In this document: one piece after another, positions 1 to 6,856 of the stretch | How the letters are laid out: each line of letters begins with the position of its first letter | Position numbering within the stretch: the first letter of the stretch is position 1 | NCBI GenBank assembly: GCA_018665505.1 | Contig: JABJCS010000379.1 | Coordinates: 1 to 8,752, forward strand | Length of the DNA stretch: 8,752 nucleotides | Source: Alphaproteobacteria bacterium | GTDB lineage: Bacteria; Pseudomonadota; Alphaproteobacteria; UBA8366 | Direction of reading: 5' to 3' | Translations under genes and position numbers: made by a program | The notes under the pieces: model-generated | Databases searched by the model: none | Seen by the model: the letters and a program-made list of their open reading frames with translations, nothing else | Told to the model about the DNA's origin: nothing

Positions 1-1993
1 GACCACACCAGACGATCCGTCGCGCGCGGTGATGGACGGCATCCGGCGCATCCTGAACGAACACAGCATCGCACCGGCGGATGTCGAAGCGGTCATTCAC
101 GGAACCACCCTGGTGGCGAACGCCTTGATCGAGCGGAAGGGCGTGAAGACCGGACTGATCACGACGCGGGGATTTCGCGACGTGCTGGAAATCGGCCGGG
201 AGTGGCGCTACGACCTGTTCGACCTGGCAATCGAAATGCCGACACCCATCGCCGAACGAGCGGCGCGGGCCGAGATCACCGAACGGTTGGATGCGGACGG
301 CAATGTTCTGACGCCGCTGGCATTGGATGAGTTGGACGATATCGCCGCCGCCTTCCAAGCCACCGATGTCCAATCCATCGCCGTCTGTCTGTTACACGCC
401 TATCGGAATCCCGCCCACGAATTGGCGATCAAGAACAGACTGGCGGAGATCGCGCCTGATCTTTCCGTTTCCTTATCTTCCGTCGTCAGCGCCGAGATGG
501 GCGAGTACGAGCGCAGCTCGACCACCGTCGCCGATGCCTATGTCCATCCGATCTTCAAACGCTATGTGGAGCGACTGGTCGACGGCTTGGCCGAAATGGC
601 CATCGGTTGCGACTTGCTGCTCGTCCTCTCCGACGGACGAACGGTGCGCCACGACACGGCAACGGAATTCCCGATCCGGCTGGTGCAATCGGGGCCAGCG
701 GCGGGCGCACAGGCCGCCGTCCTCTATGGCGGTGTCTCCGGCGAGCACGATCTATTGTGTTTCGATATGGGCGGCACCACGGCCAAGGCCTGTTTGATTG
801 AAAACGGCGAGCCGCAACGATCCGCGAGCTTCGAAGTTGCCCGTGTCTTCCGCTTTGCGGAGGGCAGCGGCCTACCATTACAGATCCCAGCCATCGACAT
901 GATCGAAATCGGTGCCGGCGGTGGCAGCATCGCGCGCATCGACCGATTGGGCCTGATCCAGGTCGGCCCGGACAGCGCGGGTTCCGACCCGGGTCCGGTC
1001 TGCTACGGTAAGGGCGGCACAGAGCCAACGGTCACCGACGCAGACCTCATCTTGGGGTATCTCGATGCCGACAGTTTTCTCGGCGGCGCGATGCATCTCG
1101 ACAAATCGGCAGCCATTGAAGCGATCCGTACTAAGCTCGCCGACCCCTTGGGTATCTCCGTCGAAGACGCCGCCTGGGGCATCCACGAGACCGTCACTGG
1201 TAATATGGCGCAAGCAGCCGCCATCCATGCCATCGAAAAGGGCCTGAACATTGCCCGCTTTAAAATGGTGCCCATTGGCGGCGCCGGGCCGGTCCACGCC
1301 TGCAGTTTGGCGCAAAAAATGGGAATCGACCGGCTCATCTGTCCGCTCGGCGCCGGAGTCGCCTCGGCCATCGGCATGTTGGGCTCGCCGATATCCTTTG
1401 AGTTCGCGCAGACCAACATGGCCCGCCTCGATGCGGTCGATTGGCGTGAAATCGCCGCTCTCACCGACCAGCTGACGGATCGTGGGCGGGAACTGGTCCG
1501 CAACGCGGGCGTATCGGTGCCGGACATCACTGTTCGCTACGGCGCGATGATGCGCTATGTCGGGCAAGGCTACGAGGTCGAAGCGCCCATCGAGGAAAGC
1601 GCAATTCGTACCGGCGACAATGCCGCAATAAAGGCCGCATTCGAGGCGAGCTACCGACAGCGTTTCGGCCGAACGGAAGACATGCCACCCGAAGTCATCA
1701 CGTGGCGGGTCGTCGTAAGCGGTCCTCGACCACCGCTGCTGGACGCAATTTCCGGCACCGAAAACACGTCACGCACTTTCGATGCACCCCAAGCAAAGGG
1801 AAGCCGCGCGGTTTGGTTTGGGACGGATAGCGGCTTCATCGAGACGCCGGTTATCGACCGCTACGGATTGCAGCCTGCGACCAAGCTAGACGGACCCAAT
1901 ATGATCGAGGAAGTGGAATCAACGCTCATTCTTCCGCCCGGTTTCACGGCGGAAGTGGACAACGCACGGAACCTCATCATATCGGCCGAATAA
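1..1993 (+). CDS. hyuA: Hydantoinase/oxoprolinase family protein, HyuA type (5' partial)
   Basis: The protein matches the large ATP-dependent hydantoinase A / 5-oxoprolinase A family, whose members hydrolyse cyclic amides such as hydantoins or 5-oxoproline in the cytoplasm, normally with a HyuB partner. The open frame runs through the left edge: codons before the GTG/ATG at 29-34 read TTPDDPSRAV, a typical internal HyuA segment, so the start and the first ATP-binding motif lie outside the window. About 664 residues are visible, near the usual 680-700. Visible motifs are ANALIERKG (about 119-145), SGPAAGA (689-709), the phosphate-binding FDMGGTTAKA (761-790) and IGAGGGSIA (about 908-934); the C-terminal end PGFTAEVDN also fits. 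One oddity is LSDGR at 626-640, where relatives usually have a second glycine (SxGG). No hyuB follows; the next gene is convergent, so hyuB, if present, is upstream. The family call is firm; the exact substrate is not determined. Confidence 0.93.
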   Translation, partial: TTPDDPSRAVMDGIRRILNEHSIAPADVEAVIHGTTLVANALIERKGVKTGLITTRGFRDVLEIGREWRYDLFDLAIEMPTPIAERAARAEITERLDADGNVLTPLALDELDDIAAAFQATDVQSIAVCLLHAYRNPAHELAIKNRLAEIAPDLSVSLSSVVSAEMGEYERSSTTVADAYVHPIFKRYVERLVDGLAEMAIGCDLLLVLSDGRTVRHDTATEFPIRLVQSGPAAGAQAAVLYGGVSGEHDLLCFDMGGTTAKACLIENGEPQRSASFEVARVFRFAEGSGLPLQIPAIDMIEIGAGGGSIARIDRLGLIQVGPDSAGSDPGPVCYGKGGTEPTVTDADLILGYLDADSFLGGAMHLDKSAAIEAIRTKLADPLGISVEDAAWGIHETVTGNMAQAAAIHAIEKGLNIARFKMVPIGGAGPVHACSLAQKMGIDRLICPLGAGVASAIGMLGSPISFEFAQTNMARLDAVDWREIAALTDQLTDRGRELVRNAGVSVPDITVRYGAMMRYVGQGYEVEAPIEESAIRTGDNAAIKAAFEASYRQRFGRTEDMPPEVITWRVVVSGPRPPLLDAISGTENTSRTFDAPQAKGSRAVWFGTDSGFIETPVIDRYGLQPATKLDGPNMIEEVESTLILPPGFTAEVDNARNLIISAE

Positions 1994-1996
1994 AAT

Positions 1997-2004
1997 GTGG
2001 CCAC
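1997..2004. repeat. 8-bp palindrome in the convergent gene junction
   Basis: GTGGCCAC is a perfect palindrome lying in the only 14 bases between the hydantoinase stop (TAA, 1991-1993) and the convergent kinase stop (TAA, 2010-2008). It has no loop and no clear U-run, so it is not a convincing intrinsic terminator. It may be chance or a minor structure between two converging transcripts. Confidence 0.3.
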
Positions 2005-2007
2005 GGA

Positions 2008-4317
2008 TTACCCGCTTTTGCTACGCCACCAATCAATCGTATCCGATGCCGCCTGTTCCGTATCCGGCATCAGCTGGCTGACCTTTTCGAGGTCACTGGA
2101 ATTCGTATCGATCTCCGCCGCGAGGGCCGAGATGCGAAGACCGAACATCGAACCGCTGGAGCCTTTGATTGCATGAACAGCTTCATGGATCAGTGTCGAA
2201 TTCGCTTCCGCCACGCCGCGGCGCAAGTCATCCATCCGCCGGGTCAAGGATTGTTCCGCCTTATCGAATAAGTTCGCCATCATGTCGGCATTCACCGCGC
2301 CGCTAAACCTCGCTAATTTCTCGTCATCACCAATGGGCGGTATATCATCCGCATCAGCAGTCACCACTGGTTCGGGCTCACGTGTCGCGAAAATAGGCGA
2401 TTGCGCAGTATCCGGGCGATGTTTGACCAGGGCGTCTTGCAATTGCTCTTCGGTAAAGGGCTTTGTCACAACCGCGTTCATACCCGCTTGAATGAACTGA
2501 GAGTGACGTTCGATAAAGGCTTCGGCCGTCAAACCTATTATCGGAAGTGACGCGTTCGCGTCTTCCGCCCTAATCGATTTAGTTGCCTCGATACCGTCCA
2601 TCTCGGGCATGTGGATATCCATGAATACAACATCAATCGGTTCCACCGCGACGATATCAACCGCAATCTTCCCGTTCTCGGCATGAAGGACCCGATGTCC
2701 GGCCTTCTCGAGAAATGCCTTGGCGATCATTGCATTCACTTCGTTATCCTCGGCGACGAGAATGGTCAGCGGTGCCTCTAGTTCAGTTCCGGTTATCGAT
2801 TGCCCGCAGGATAGCGCTACCTCCGCATCAGCCGGTAATTCATCGAATGGCAGATAGACATCGAACCGAGTCCCTTTGCCGATCTCGCTATGGGCTTCGA
2901 TTGTGCCACCCATGATCTCCGTCAACTGCTTCACGATCGAAAGGCCGAGACCGGTACCGCCGAACTTCCTGGTGATCGAATTATCTTCCTGAGTAAACGG
3001 CTCAAAAATAGACGACAAACGATCTGCTACAATTCCGCCACCGGTATCGATCACGGAAAATCGAATGTGTCTATCGGCCTGCCGCAAGGCCTGTCGTTCT
3101 TCCTTTTCAATCGGTTCAATTTTAAGAACGACGCTCCCCGTCTCAGTAAACTTGATCGCATTACCGAGCAAATTCCAAAGAATCTGGCGAAGCCGTATTG
3201 GGTCTCCCTTTAAATTTCTAATCCCTTCAATGCGATTGGATAAAATCAAGGTCAGCCCTTTGTCGTCCGCGAGACTCTGAAACGGCGACACAATTGTCGA
3301 AATGAGGTTCTCGAGATTGAAAGCCGTTTCTTCGAGTTCCAATCCACCGGCTTCAATCCGGCTCATATCGAGAACATCGTTGATGATCGCCAGCAACGTA
3401 TGGCCGGACGATAAAATCGTATCGACGCCTTTGCGTTGTTCATCATCGAGTTTAGTCTTGGTCAACAACTGCGCCCATCCGAGGACACCGTTCAGTGGTG
3501 TGCGGATCTCATGGCTCATGGTGGCGAGAAAATTCGATTTCGCGCGATTGGCGGTCTCTGCGGCCTCAACGTGGTCGTAAATCGAGCGCGACATCTGTTC
3601 CATATCCCGCGCCAGCTGACCCAATTCGTCGTCAGAATGAATGTCGATCGACGACACCACCTCGTGGCGGGAGATTGCCGTCGCCACACGTTGAAGCTTG
3701 ACGATTGGCAGCAGCAAGAGCCGGCGGGTCATCCATGCCAGCATGGCGGCAACGGCCAATATCGAGCCCAGCGATGCAAGAATCGCCACGAGGCGAATTG
3801 CATCCACCTGCTCGGTCACCTCACGCTCAGGCCGAGTGGCAAACACGACCCAATTCCAATTGGGCTTTACATAAGGCAGAACCGCGTAGATCGCTCGATC
3901 CGCCTCCGAGGCGCGGAATGTACCGAACGCTTTAGAATCTACTCTCAATGCCATCTCGGCCCAACCCTGCAAATCTTGCTTAAGGTCGCAGTCGCTACAG
4001 AAAACCGCGTCGCGTCCTTGATCGAATATAAAAATTCGCCGGCCGGTTCGTTTGCTCAATGCCGTCAGATCCTGAAAGGCTTCGGCTTTGTACTTGTCGA
4101 CGAATGAAGTGAGACTCGACAAACCTGTCTTGTTGAGGAGTTCAAACCGACGATCGATGATTTGATCCACCGCATCTTCGAGCAAGCGAGTCATGACTTC
4201 CTGTTCAGTTCGGTCCAAAGCATCCCTAGAATGGCTAAAAGACCAATAACCGAGAGCGCCGGTCCCGATCAAAACGATCGGCAGCGTCGCGACGATATAT
4301 TTCTGGTACAGGTTCAA
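2008..4317 (-). CDS. Membrane hybrid sensor histidine kinase (HAMP-HisKA-HATPase-REC-HPt)
   Basis: This is an inner-membrane sensor kinase with most of a phosphorelay in one 769-residue chain. Order: transmembrane helix about 7-27, periplasmic Cache-like domain about 28-172 (ending near [13 protein letters not shown]), second helix about 174-197, HAMP about 198-250, HisKA with the phospho-acceptor His269 in SHEIRTP, and HATPase with N-box Asn386, DTGGGI (424-429) and GGTGLGL (453-459). The receiver has acidic E523/D524, phospho-acceptor D567, T597 and K619, and an HPt domain carries His715 in HAIKGSS. All catalytic residues look intact. Cys107 and Cys110 form a CxxC in the periplasmic part. 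The start is a TTG; the next methionine (Met42) lies after the first helix and is unlikely. It follows the binding-protein gene by 12 bases in the same reading frame, with a GGTGAT ribosome-binding-like stretch over that gene's stop, which suggests coupled translation. No separate output response regulator is in the window, so the final phosphate acceptor is elsewhere. Confidence 0.95.
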   Translation of the reverse strand: MNLYQKYIVATLPIVLIGTGALGYWSFSHSRDALDRTEQEVMTRLLEDAVDQIIDRRFELLNKTGLSSLTSFVDKYKAEAFQDLTALSKRTGRRIFIFDQGRDAVFCSDCDLKQDLQGWAEMALRVDSKAFGTFRASEADRAIYAVLPYVKPNWNWVVFATRPEREVTEQVDAIRLVAILASLGSILAVAAMLAWMTRRLLLLPIVKLQRVATAISRHEVVSSIDIHSDDELGQLARDMEQMSRSIYDHVEAAETANRAKSNFLATMSHEIRTPLNGVLGWAQLLTKTKLDDEQRKGVDTILSSGHTLLAIINDVLDMSRIEAGGLELEETAFNLENLISTIVSPFQSLADDKGLTLILSNRIEGIRNLKGDPIRLRQILWNLLGNAIKFTETGSVVLKIEPIEKEERQALRQADRHIRFSVIDTGGGIVADRLSSIFEPFTQEDNSITRKFGGTGLGLSIVKQLTEIMGGTIEAHSEIGKGTRFDVYLPFDELPADAEVALSCGQSITGTELEAPLTILVAEDNEVNAMIAKAFLEKAGHRVLHAENGKIAVDIVAVEPIDVVFMDIHMPEMDGIEATKSIRAEDANASLPIIGLTAEAFIERHSQFIQAGMNAVVTKPFTEEQLQDALVKHRPDTAQSPIFATREPEPVVTADADDIPPIGDDEKLARFSGAVNADMMANLFDKAEQSLTRRMDDLRRGVAEANSTLIHEAVHAIKGSSGSMFGLRISALAAEIDTNSSDLEKVSQLMPDTEQAASDTIDWWRSKSG

Positions 4318-4328
4318 AAGATCACGCC

Positions 4329-4334
4329 ATCACC
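4329..4334 (-). promoter_or_regulatory. Candidate ribosome binding site of the kinase, overlapping the upstream stop
   Basis: On the minus strand GGTGAT matches part of the extended Shine-Dalgarno sequence and lies 11 bases before the TTG at 4317-4315. It contains the TGA stop of the binding-protein gene. This arrangement supports translational coupling of the two genes; the spacing is somewhat long, so the site is a candidate only. Confidence 0.45.
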
Positions 4335-5415
4335 GGAAAATGTTTTCGCCCGCGAGCTCAAGAATATGAGACGGGATGATCGCGCCAATCCGCTTCGCGG
4401 TCGTAATATTTATACCAACAGCAAAAGATTCCGGCCGGGTAACCGGAATATCTTCGACCGGCGTATTTTGAAAGACGGCATCGATCAACGCAGCGACGGC
4501 GCGGCCATTAATTTCAGGACTCGACCGAAGCCCTAGCATCACGCCTGCCTTTCCCGCCGTTGCCCCCTCAGCATAAATAATCGGGACCTTGAGCGTGAGA
4601 ACGGTCTCAATAAACTGCAGGTCGAGCTGATTGGGCCCAACTGCGAGCCATAATCCATCTAATCTATCAGCGTTAGCCTTCACCAGGGAACGCGCCGCTT
4701 CGCGCATCTCCGTTCTCCCGGCTTCTCCCGGCGCATAGTCAAATGCCAGCTCCGAAAACTCGATTTCTTTGAATTTACCTACCTGAGCGAACAAGTATCG
4801 GGCATCGCTAATGGCGGACGGATATGACGATCGCAACAAGCCCATTCTAAAAGGTCGCGACACAGCTAAATTGGCGATACTTTGAGCGACGACCCGTAAT
4901 TTTACCTCTGAGGGAACGACATGGCTGCTGCCGGTGATGTTGGAACCGCTCTTCTCGCCAATCGCTGAAACGAATCCTTCACCTACCGGATCGGCTACGA
5001 GGGCGAATACTTGCGGCAGCTCTTTGTCCCTCAGAACCTGCCGCGTCGCCCGGGACGCGAGCGTTGCAATCGTCACGACCATATCGACCTTTTCGGCGGC
5101 CAGGGTATCAGAGAGTAATTCCGTAGCTCGGTCCGACTTTCCTTCCGCATTGAGAACCGTAAATTTTACGTCTTCGCCGTCCTTATAGCCCAAACTCAAA
5201 AGGCCTTTGCGCATCCAGGCCGTTGTCGATTGTAGAAACGGCAATGTCATCGTTTCCACGATGACCACATGACGCTTTTCGCCCGCCCGGCCGAGATCCG
5301 GCGACAAGCAGAGGACGAGGAGCAATGCAACTCCACCCAAACCAATTCTATTGGAAAGACGATTACCCAAGCATATCCGAAAGGGTCGCCCTATCGTTTG
5401 GCTCCGCGGCGCCAT
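4330..5415 (-). CDS. Periplasmic substrate-binding protein, ABC_sub_bind family
   Basis: The protein resembles the ABC_sub_bind (PF04392) family of periplasmic binding proteins, with two lobes that close on a small ligand. Recognisable parts are HVVIVETMT at the start of the first lobe, the VDMVVTIATLASRAT region, the VFALVADPVGEGFV segment, GSNITGSS, and the closing IPSHILELAG typical of the family. I prefer the ATG at 5415 (361 residues) because AGGG lies 5 bases before it; an in-frame TTG at 5454 would give 374. From this ATG there is a long basic n-region, a hydrophobic core (GVALLLVLCL) and a likely cleavage after GRA, so it is exported. The LVLC stretch is not a good lipobox. No permease or ATPase gene adjoins; instead the next gene is a membrane hybrid kinase 12 bases on. 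I infer a sensory role, presenting a ligand to that kinase. The ligand cannot be read from the sequence. Confidence 0.87.
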   Translation of the reverse strand: MAPRSQTIGRPFRICLGNRLSNRIGLGGVALLLVLCLSPDLGRAGEKRHVVIVETMTLPFLQSTTAWMRKGLLSLGYKDGEDVKFTVLNAEGKSDRATELLSDTLAAEKVDMVVTIATLASRATRQVLRDKELPQVFALVADPVGEGFVSAIGEKSGSNITGSSHVVPSEVKLRVVAQSIANLAVSRPFRMGLLRSSYPSAISDARYLFAQVGKFKEIEFSELAFDYAPGEAGRTEMREAARSLVKANADRLDGLWLAVGPNQLDLQFIETVLTLKVPIIYAEGATAGKAGVMLGLRSSPEINGRAVAALIDAVFQNTPVEDIPVTRPESFAVGINITTAKRIGAIIPSHILELAGENIFR

Positions 5416-5420
5416 TTTGT

Positions 5421-5424
5421 CCCT
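5421..5424 (-). promoter_or_regulatory. Ribosome binding site deciding the ATG start of the binding protein
   Basis: AGGG on the minus strand sits 5 bases before the ATG at 5415-5413. The alternative TTG at 5454 has no comparable site and lies between two copies of a short repeat, so the ATG is the better start. Confidence 0.5.
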
Positions 5425-5444
5425 GACCTGCAAAAATCCCTGCT

Positions 5445-5461
5445 CCGGATTCAACCGGATT
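5445..5461 (-). repeat. Spaced direct repeat AATCCGG x2, possible operator
   Basis: On the minus strand AATCCGG occurs twice with three bases (TTG) between, giving a 10-base period, about one helical turn. The pair ends 29 bases before the preferred ATG of the binding-protein gene. Two further AATCC copies lie at 5561-5570. Tandem half-sites at helical spacing are typical of response-regulator binding, but no regulator is identified here and chance is possible. Confidence 0.35.
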
Positions 5462-5538
5462 GTTCATGGGATGATATTTTCACAAACCATTCAATCGCAT
5501 TTTTGCCTGAACGGAACATTACCTGGATAGTGTAAACG

Positions 5539-5571
5539 AAAAAATCCGCACCCGTCTCCAGGATTGGATTT
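5539..5571 (-). terminator. Weak candidate terminator after the SsuD-like gene
   Basis: Read on the minus strand, AAATCC (overlapping the TAA stop) can pair with GGATTT 18 bases later, and the second arm runs into six Ts. The stem is short and A/T-rich at its base with a large loop, so it may only partly separate this gene from the binding-protein/kinase unit downstream. Confidence 0.3.
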
Positions 5572-6655
5572 AAGCAGCCAAGGGTTTGAGCCGCCCCGGA
5601 TTGCGGTCAGAAAGCAGCGGGCGAACCCATTTGCCGAAACGCTCGGCTTCTTCGTCGTGAAGATATCCCGACATACAAAATGAATGGCACCCGATATCGA
5701 TATATCCTTGCAGGGTCTCGGCGCATTGCTCCGGCGTGCCGACGATGACGATCCCGGCGCCCGGACGGGCCTTGGTCAAACCGGTCCACATATGCGGCGC
5801 GATCATCTCTCCGTACTCATCCGCCAACTGACGGACACGCTGGTTCGCCACAGAGTTCGCGAAATGTGTTCGAATAACTTCCTTTTGCTCGTCCGTGACA
5901 TTGCGCACGAGACTCTCAGCCACGTCCCAGGCTTCGGCCTCGTCCTGCCGGCAGACGATCTGTAGGCGCATGCCGAAGCCTATTTCCTCCGCACGACCGT
6001 ATTTGCCGGCCAGCACCCGCATCTCGGCGATATTCTGTTCGACGCGCTCTACCGTATCGCCCCAAAACAAGTGTACGTCGGAATGCTTCGCTGACAGTTC
6101 CGCCGCCTGCCCAGACCCTCCGCCGAGATAAAATCGCGGATGAGGTTTTTGATAAATCTCAGGCCCGATATGCGCTTGCTTCAATTGGTAATGCTTGCCG
6201 TCGTAATCGATCTTCTCCCGTGTCGCCCAAAGCGCCTTGCAGATTTCGACCTCTTCTTCCATCACCTCGTAGCGCGCGTCCTTGTCGAGACCGACACCTT
6301 CAGCGAGATTTTCGACCTCATTTTGCCCGGCGATCAAATTGATGGAAATCCGCCCTTCGGACATCTGATCATAGGTCGCGATCATTTTCGCCAAGAGCAC
6401 TGGATTGATATAACTCGGTCGCGCGGCCACCAGCATCCGGATTGATTTCGTTTGGCGGATCAATAGCGCGCTGGTCAGCCAAGCATCCCAACAGGCGGCG
6501 GCGACGGGCAGCAAGATATATTCGAACCCGTTATCCTCGGCCGACTTTACAACCCGCTCGAACATCTCCAGCGACGGCGGAACCTGTTGTGGGATGGCGT
6601 AGTCCAAAGTATCGCCCCGCGTCGGCAGGAACCATCCAAACTCCAAGTCTCGCAT
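5570..6655 (-). CDS. SsuD-like LLM-class FMNH2-dependent monooxygenase
   Basis: This 361-residue protein aligns along its length with alkanesulfonate monooxygenase (SsuD/MsuD), a cytoplasmic TIM-barrel enzyme that uses reduced FMN and oxygen to release sulfite from sulfonates. Shared marks are FGWFLPTRGD (6-15), ACWDAW with Cys55 matching SsuD Cys54, AARPS (77-81), SEGRISINLIAG (99-110), YLGGGSG (176-182), WGD (198-200), GMRLQ with Arg230 matching SsuD Arg226, and SGY with Tyr331. Two SsuD active-site histidines are replaced: the one in FLPTHGD is Arg13 here, and the one two residues after the conserved arginine is Gln232. The substrate may therefore differ from a simple alkanesulfonate. The ATG start has GAGGG 7 bases upstream. 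No ssuABC transporter or ssuE reductase gene is nearby, so reduced flavin must come from elsewhere. It is divergent from a second LLM gene and lies upstream of the sensor pair on the same strand. Family membership is firm; I give no symbol because of the active-site changes. Confidence 0.88.
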   Translation of the reverse strand: MRDLEFGWFLPTRGDTLDYAIPQQVPPSLEMFERVVKSAEDNGFEYILLPVAAACWDAWLTSALLIRQTKSIRMLVAARPSYINPVLLAKMIATYDQMSEGRISINLIAGQNEVENLAEGVGLDKDARYEVMEEEVEICKALWATREKIDYDGKHYQLKQAHIGPEIYQKPHPRFYLGGGSGQAAELSAKHSDVHLFWGDTVERVEQNIAEMRVLAGKYGRAEEIGFGMRLQIVCRQDEAEAWDVAESLVRNVTDEQKEVIRTHFANSVANQRVRQLADEYGEMIAPHMWTGLTKARPGAGIVIVGTPEQCAETLQGYIDIGCHSFCMSGYLHDEEAERFGKWVRPLLSDRNPGRLKPLAA

Positions 6656-6662
6656 ATCTTCA

Positions 6663-6667
6663 CCCTC
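6663..6667 (-). promoter_or_regulatory. Ribosome binding site of the SsuD-like gene
   Basis: GAGGG on the minus strand is followed by 7 bases and then the ATG at 6655-6653, supporting that start. Confidence 0.55.
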
Positions 6668-6845
6668 TCACAATTTTCGGCTCAATTGCCTGCATAACGC
6701 CAGCCCGCACGTTCATCGGCGAACGAGCATGTCGTAAACAATTATTAGGCCTTTATCAAAAGTTCGCACAACTATCCGACTACATGCCTTGAAATTTCGC
6801 ATGCGGGCATAGCTCCCTTGCGTCACTAGCGGTACATACCGACAC

Positions 6846-6850
6846 AGGGA
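6846..6850 (+). promoter_or_regulatory. Ribosome binding site of the F420-type LLM gene
   Basis: AGGGA is followed by 6 bases and the ATG at 6857, supporting this as the start codon. Confidence 0.55.
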
Positions 6851-6856
6851 AAACAC

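Larger units (their letters stand above)
6656..6856. promoter_or_regulatory. Divergent intergenic region between two LLM flavoprotein genes
   Basis: These 201 bases separate two divergent genes and must hold both promoters unless one lies inside a gene. There are two abutting palindromes, GAAATTTC (6791-6798) and CGCATGCG (6798-6805), enclosed by a wider inverted repeat ATGCC/GGCAT (6784-6788 and 6806-6810). A second A/T-rich patch around 6739-6762 includes the imperfect palindrome CTTTATCAAAAG and, on the minus strand, AATAAT as a possible -10. TTGAAA at 6789-6794 could be a plus-strand -35, but I find no good -10 at the right spacing. Operator and promoter assignments are tentative. Confidence 0.45.

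Noticed and set aside
878..1567. Minus-strand open frame of 229 codons opposite the hydantoinase gene
   Set aside because: It is antisense to conserved HyuA motifs and shows no family resemblance; long antisense frames are common in GC-rich genes.
1994..2050. Bidirectional terminator between the hydantoinase and kinase genes
   Set aside because: Only a loopless 8-base palindrome is present, with no stem-loop followed by a T-run on either strand.
3436..4107. Plus-strand open frame of 223 codons opposite the kinase gene
   Set aside because: It lies wholly antisense to well-conserved kinase sequence, has no recognisable domain, and its composition fits a mirror of the kinase codons.
5416..5454. 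TTG start extending the binding protein by 13 residues
   Set aside because: It has no clear ribosome binding site, lengthens an already long signal-peptide n-region, and falls between the two AATCCGG repeats; the ATG at 5415 with AGGG is preferred, though not proven.
5363..5467. Minus-strand 34-codon frame starting at an ATG before the binding-protein gene, a possible leader peptide
   Set aside because: It has no ribosome binding site, overlaps the signal-peptide coding region in another frame, and its residues show no attenuator-like codon run.
5470..5535. Sigma-70-like promoter for the sensor unit (TTGAAT with TATCAT; TTTACA)
   Set aside because: Spacing between the candidate boxes is about 12 bases in one case and no -10 fits in the other, so I do not call a promoter.
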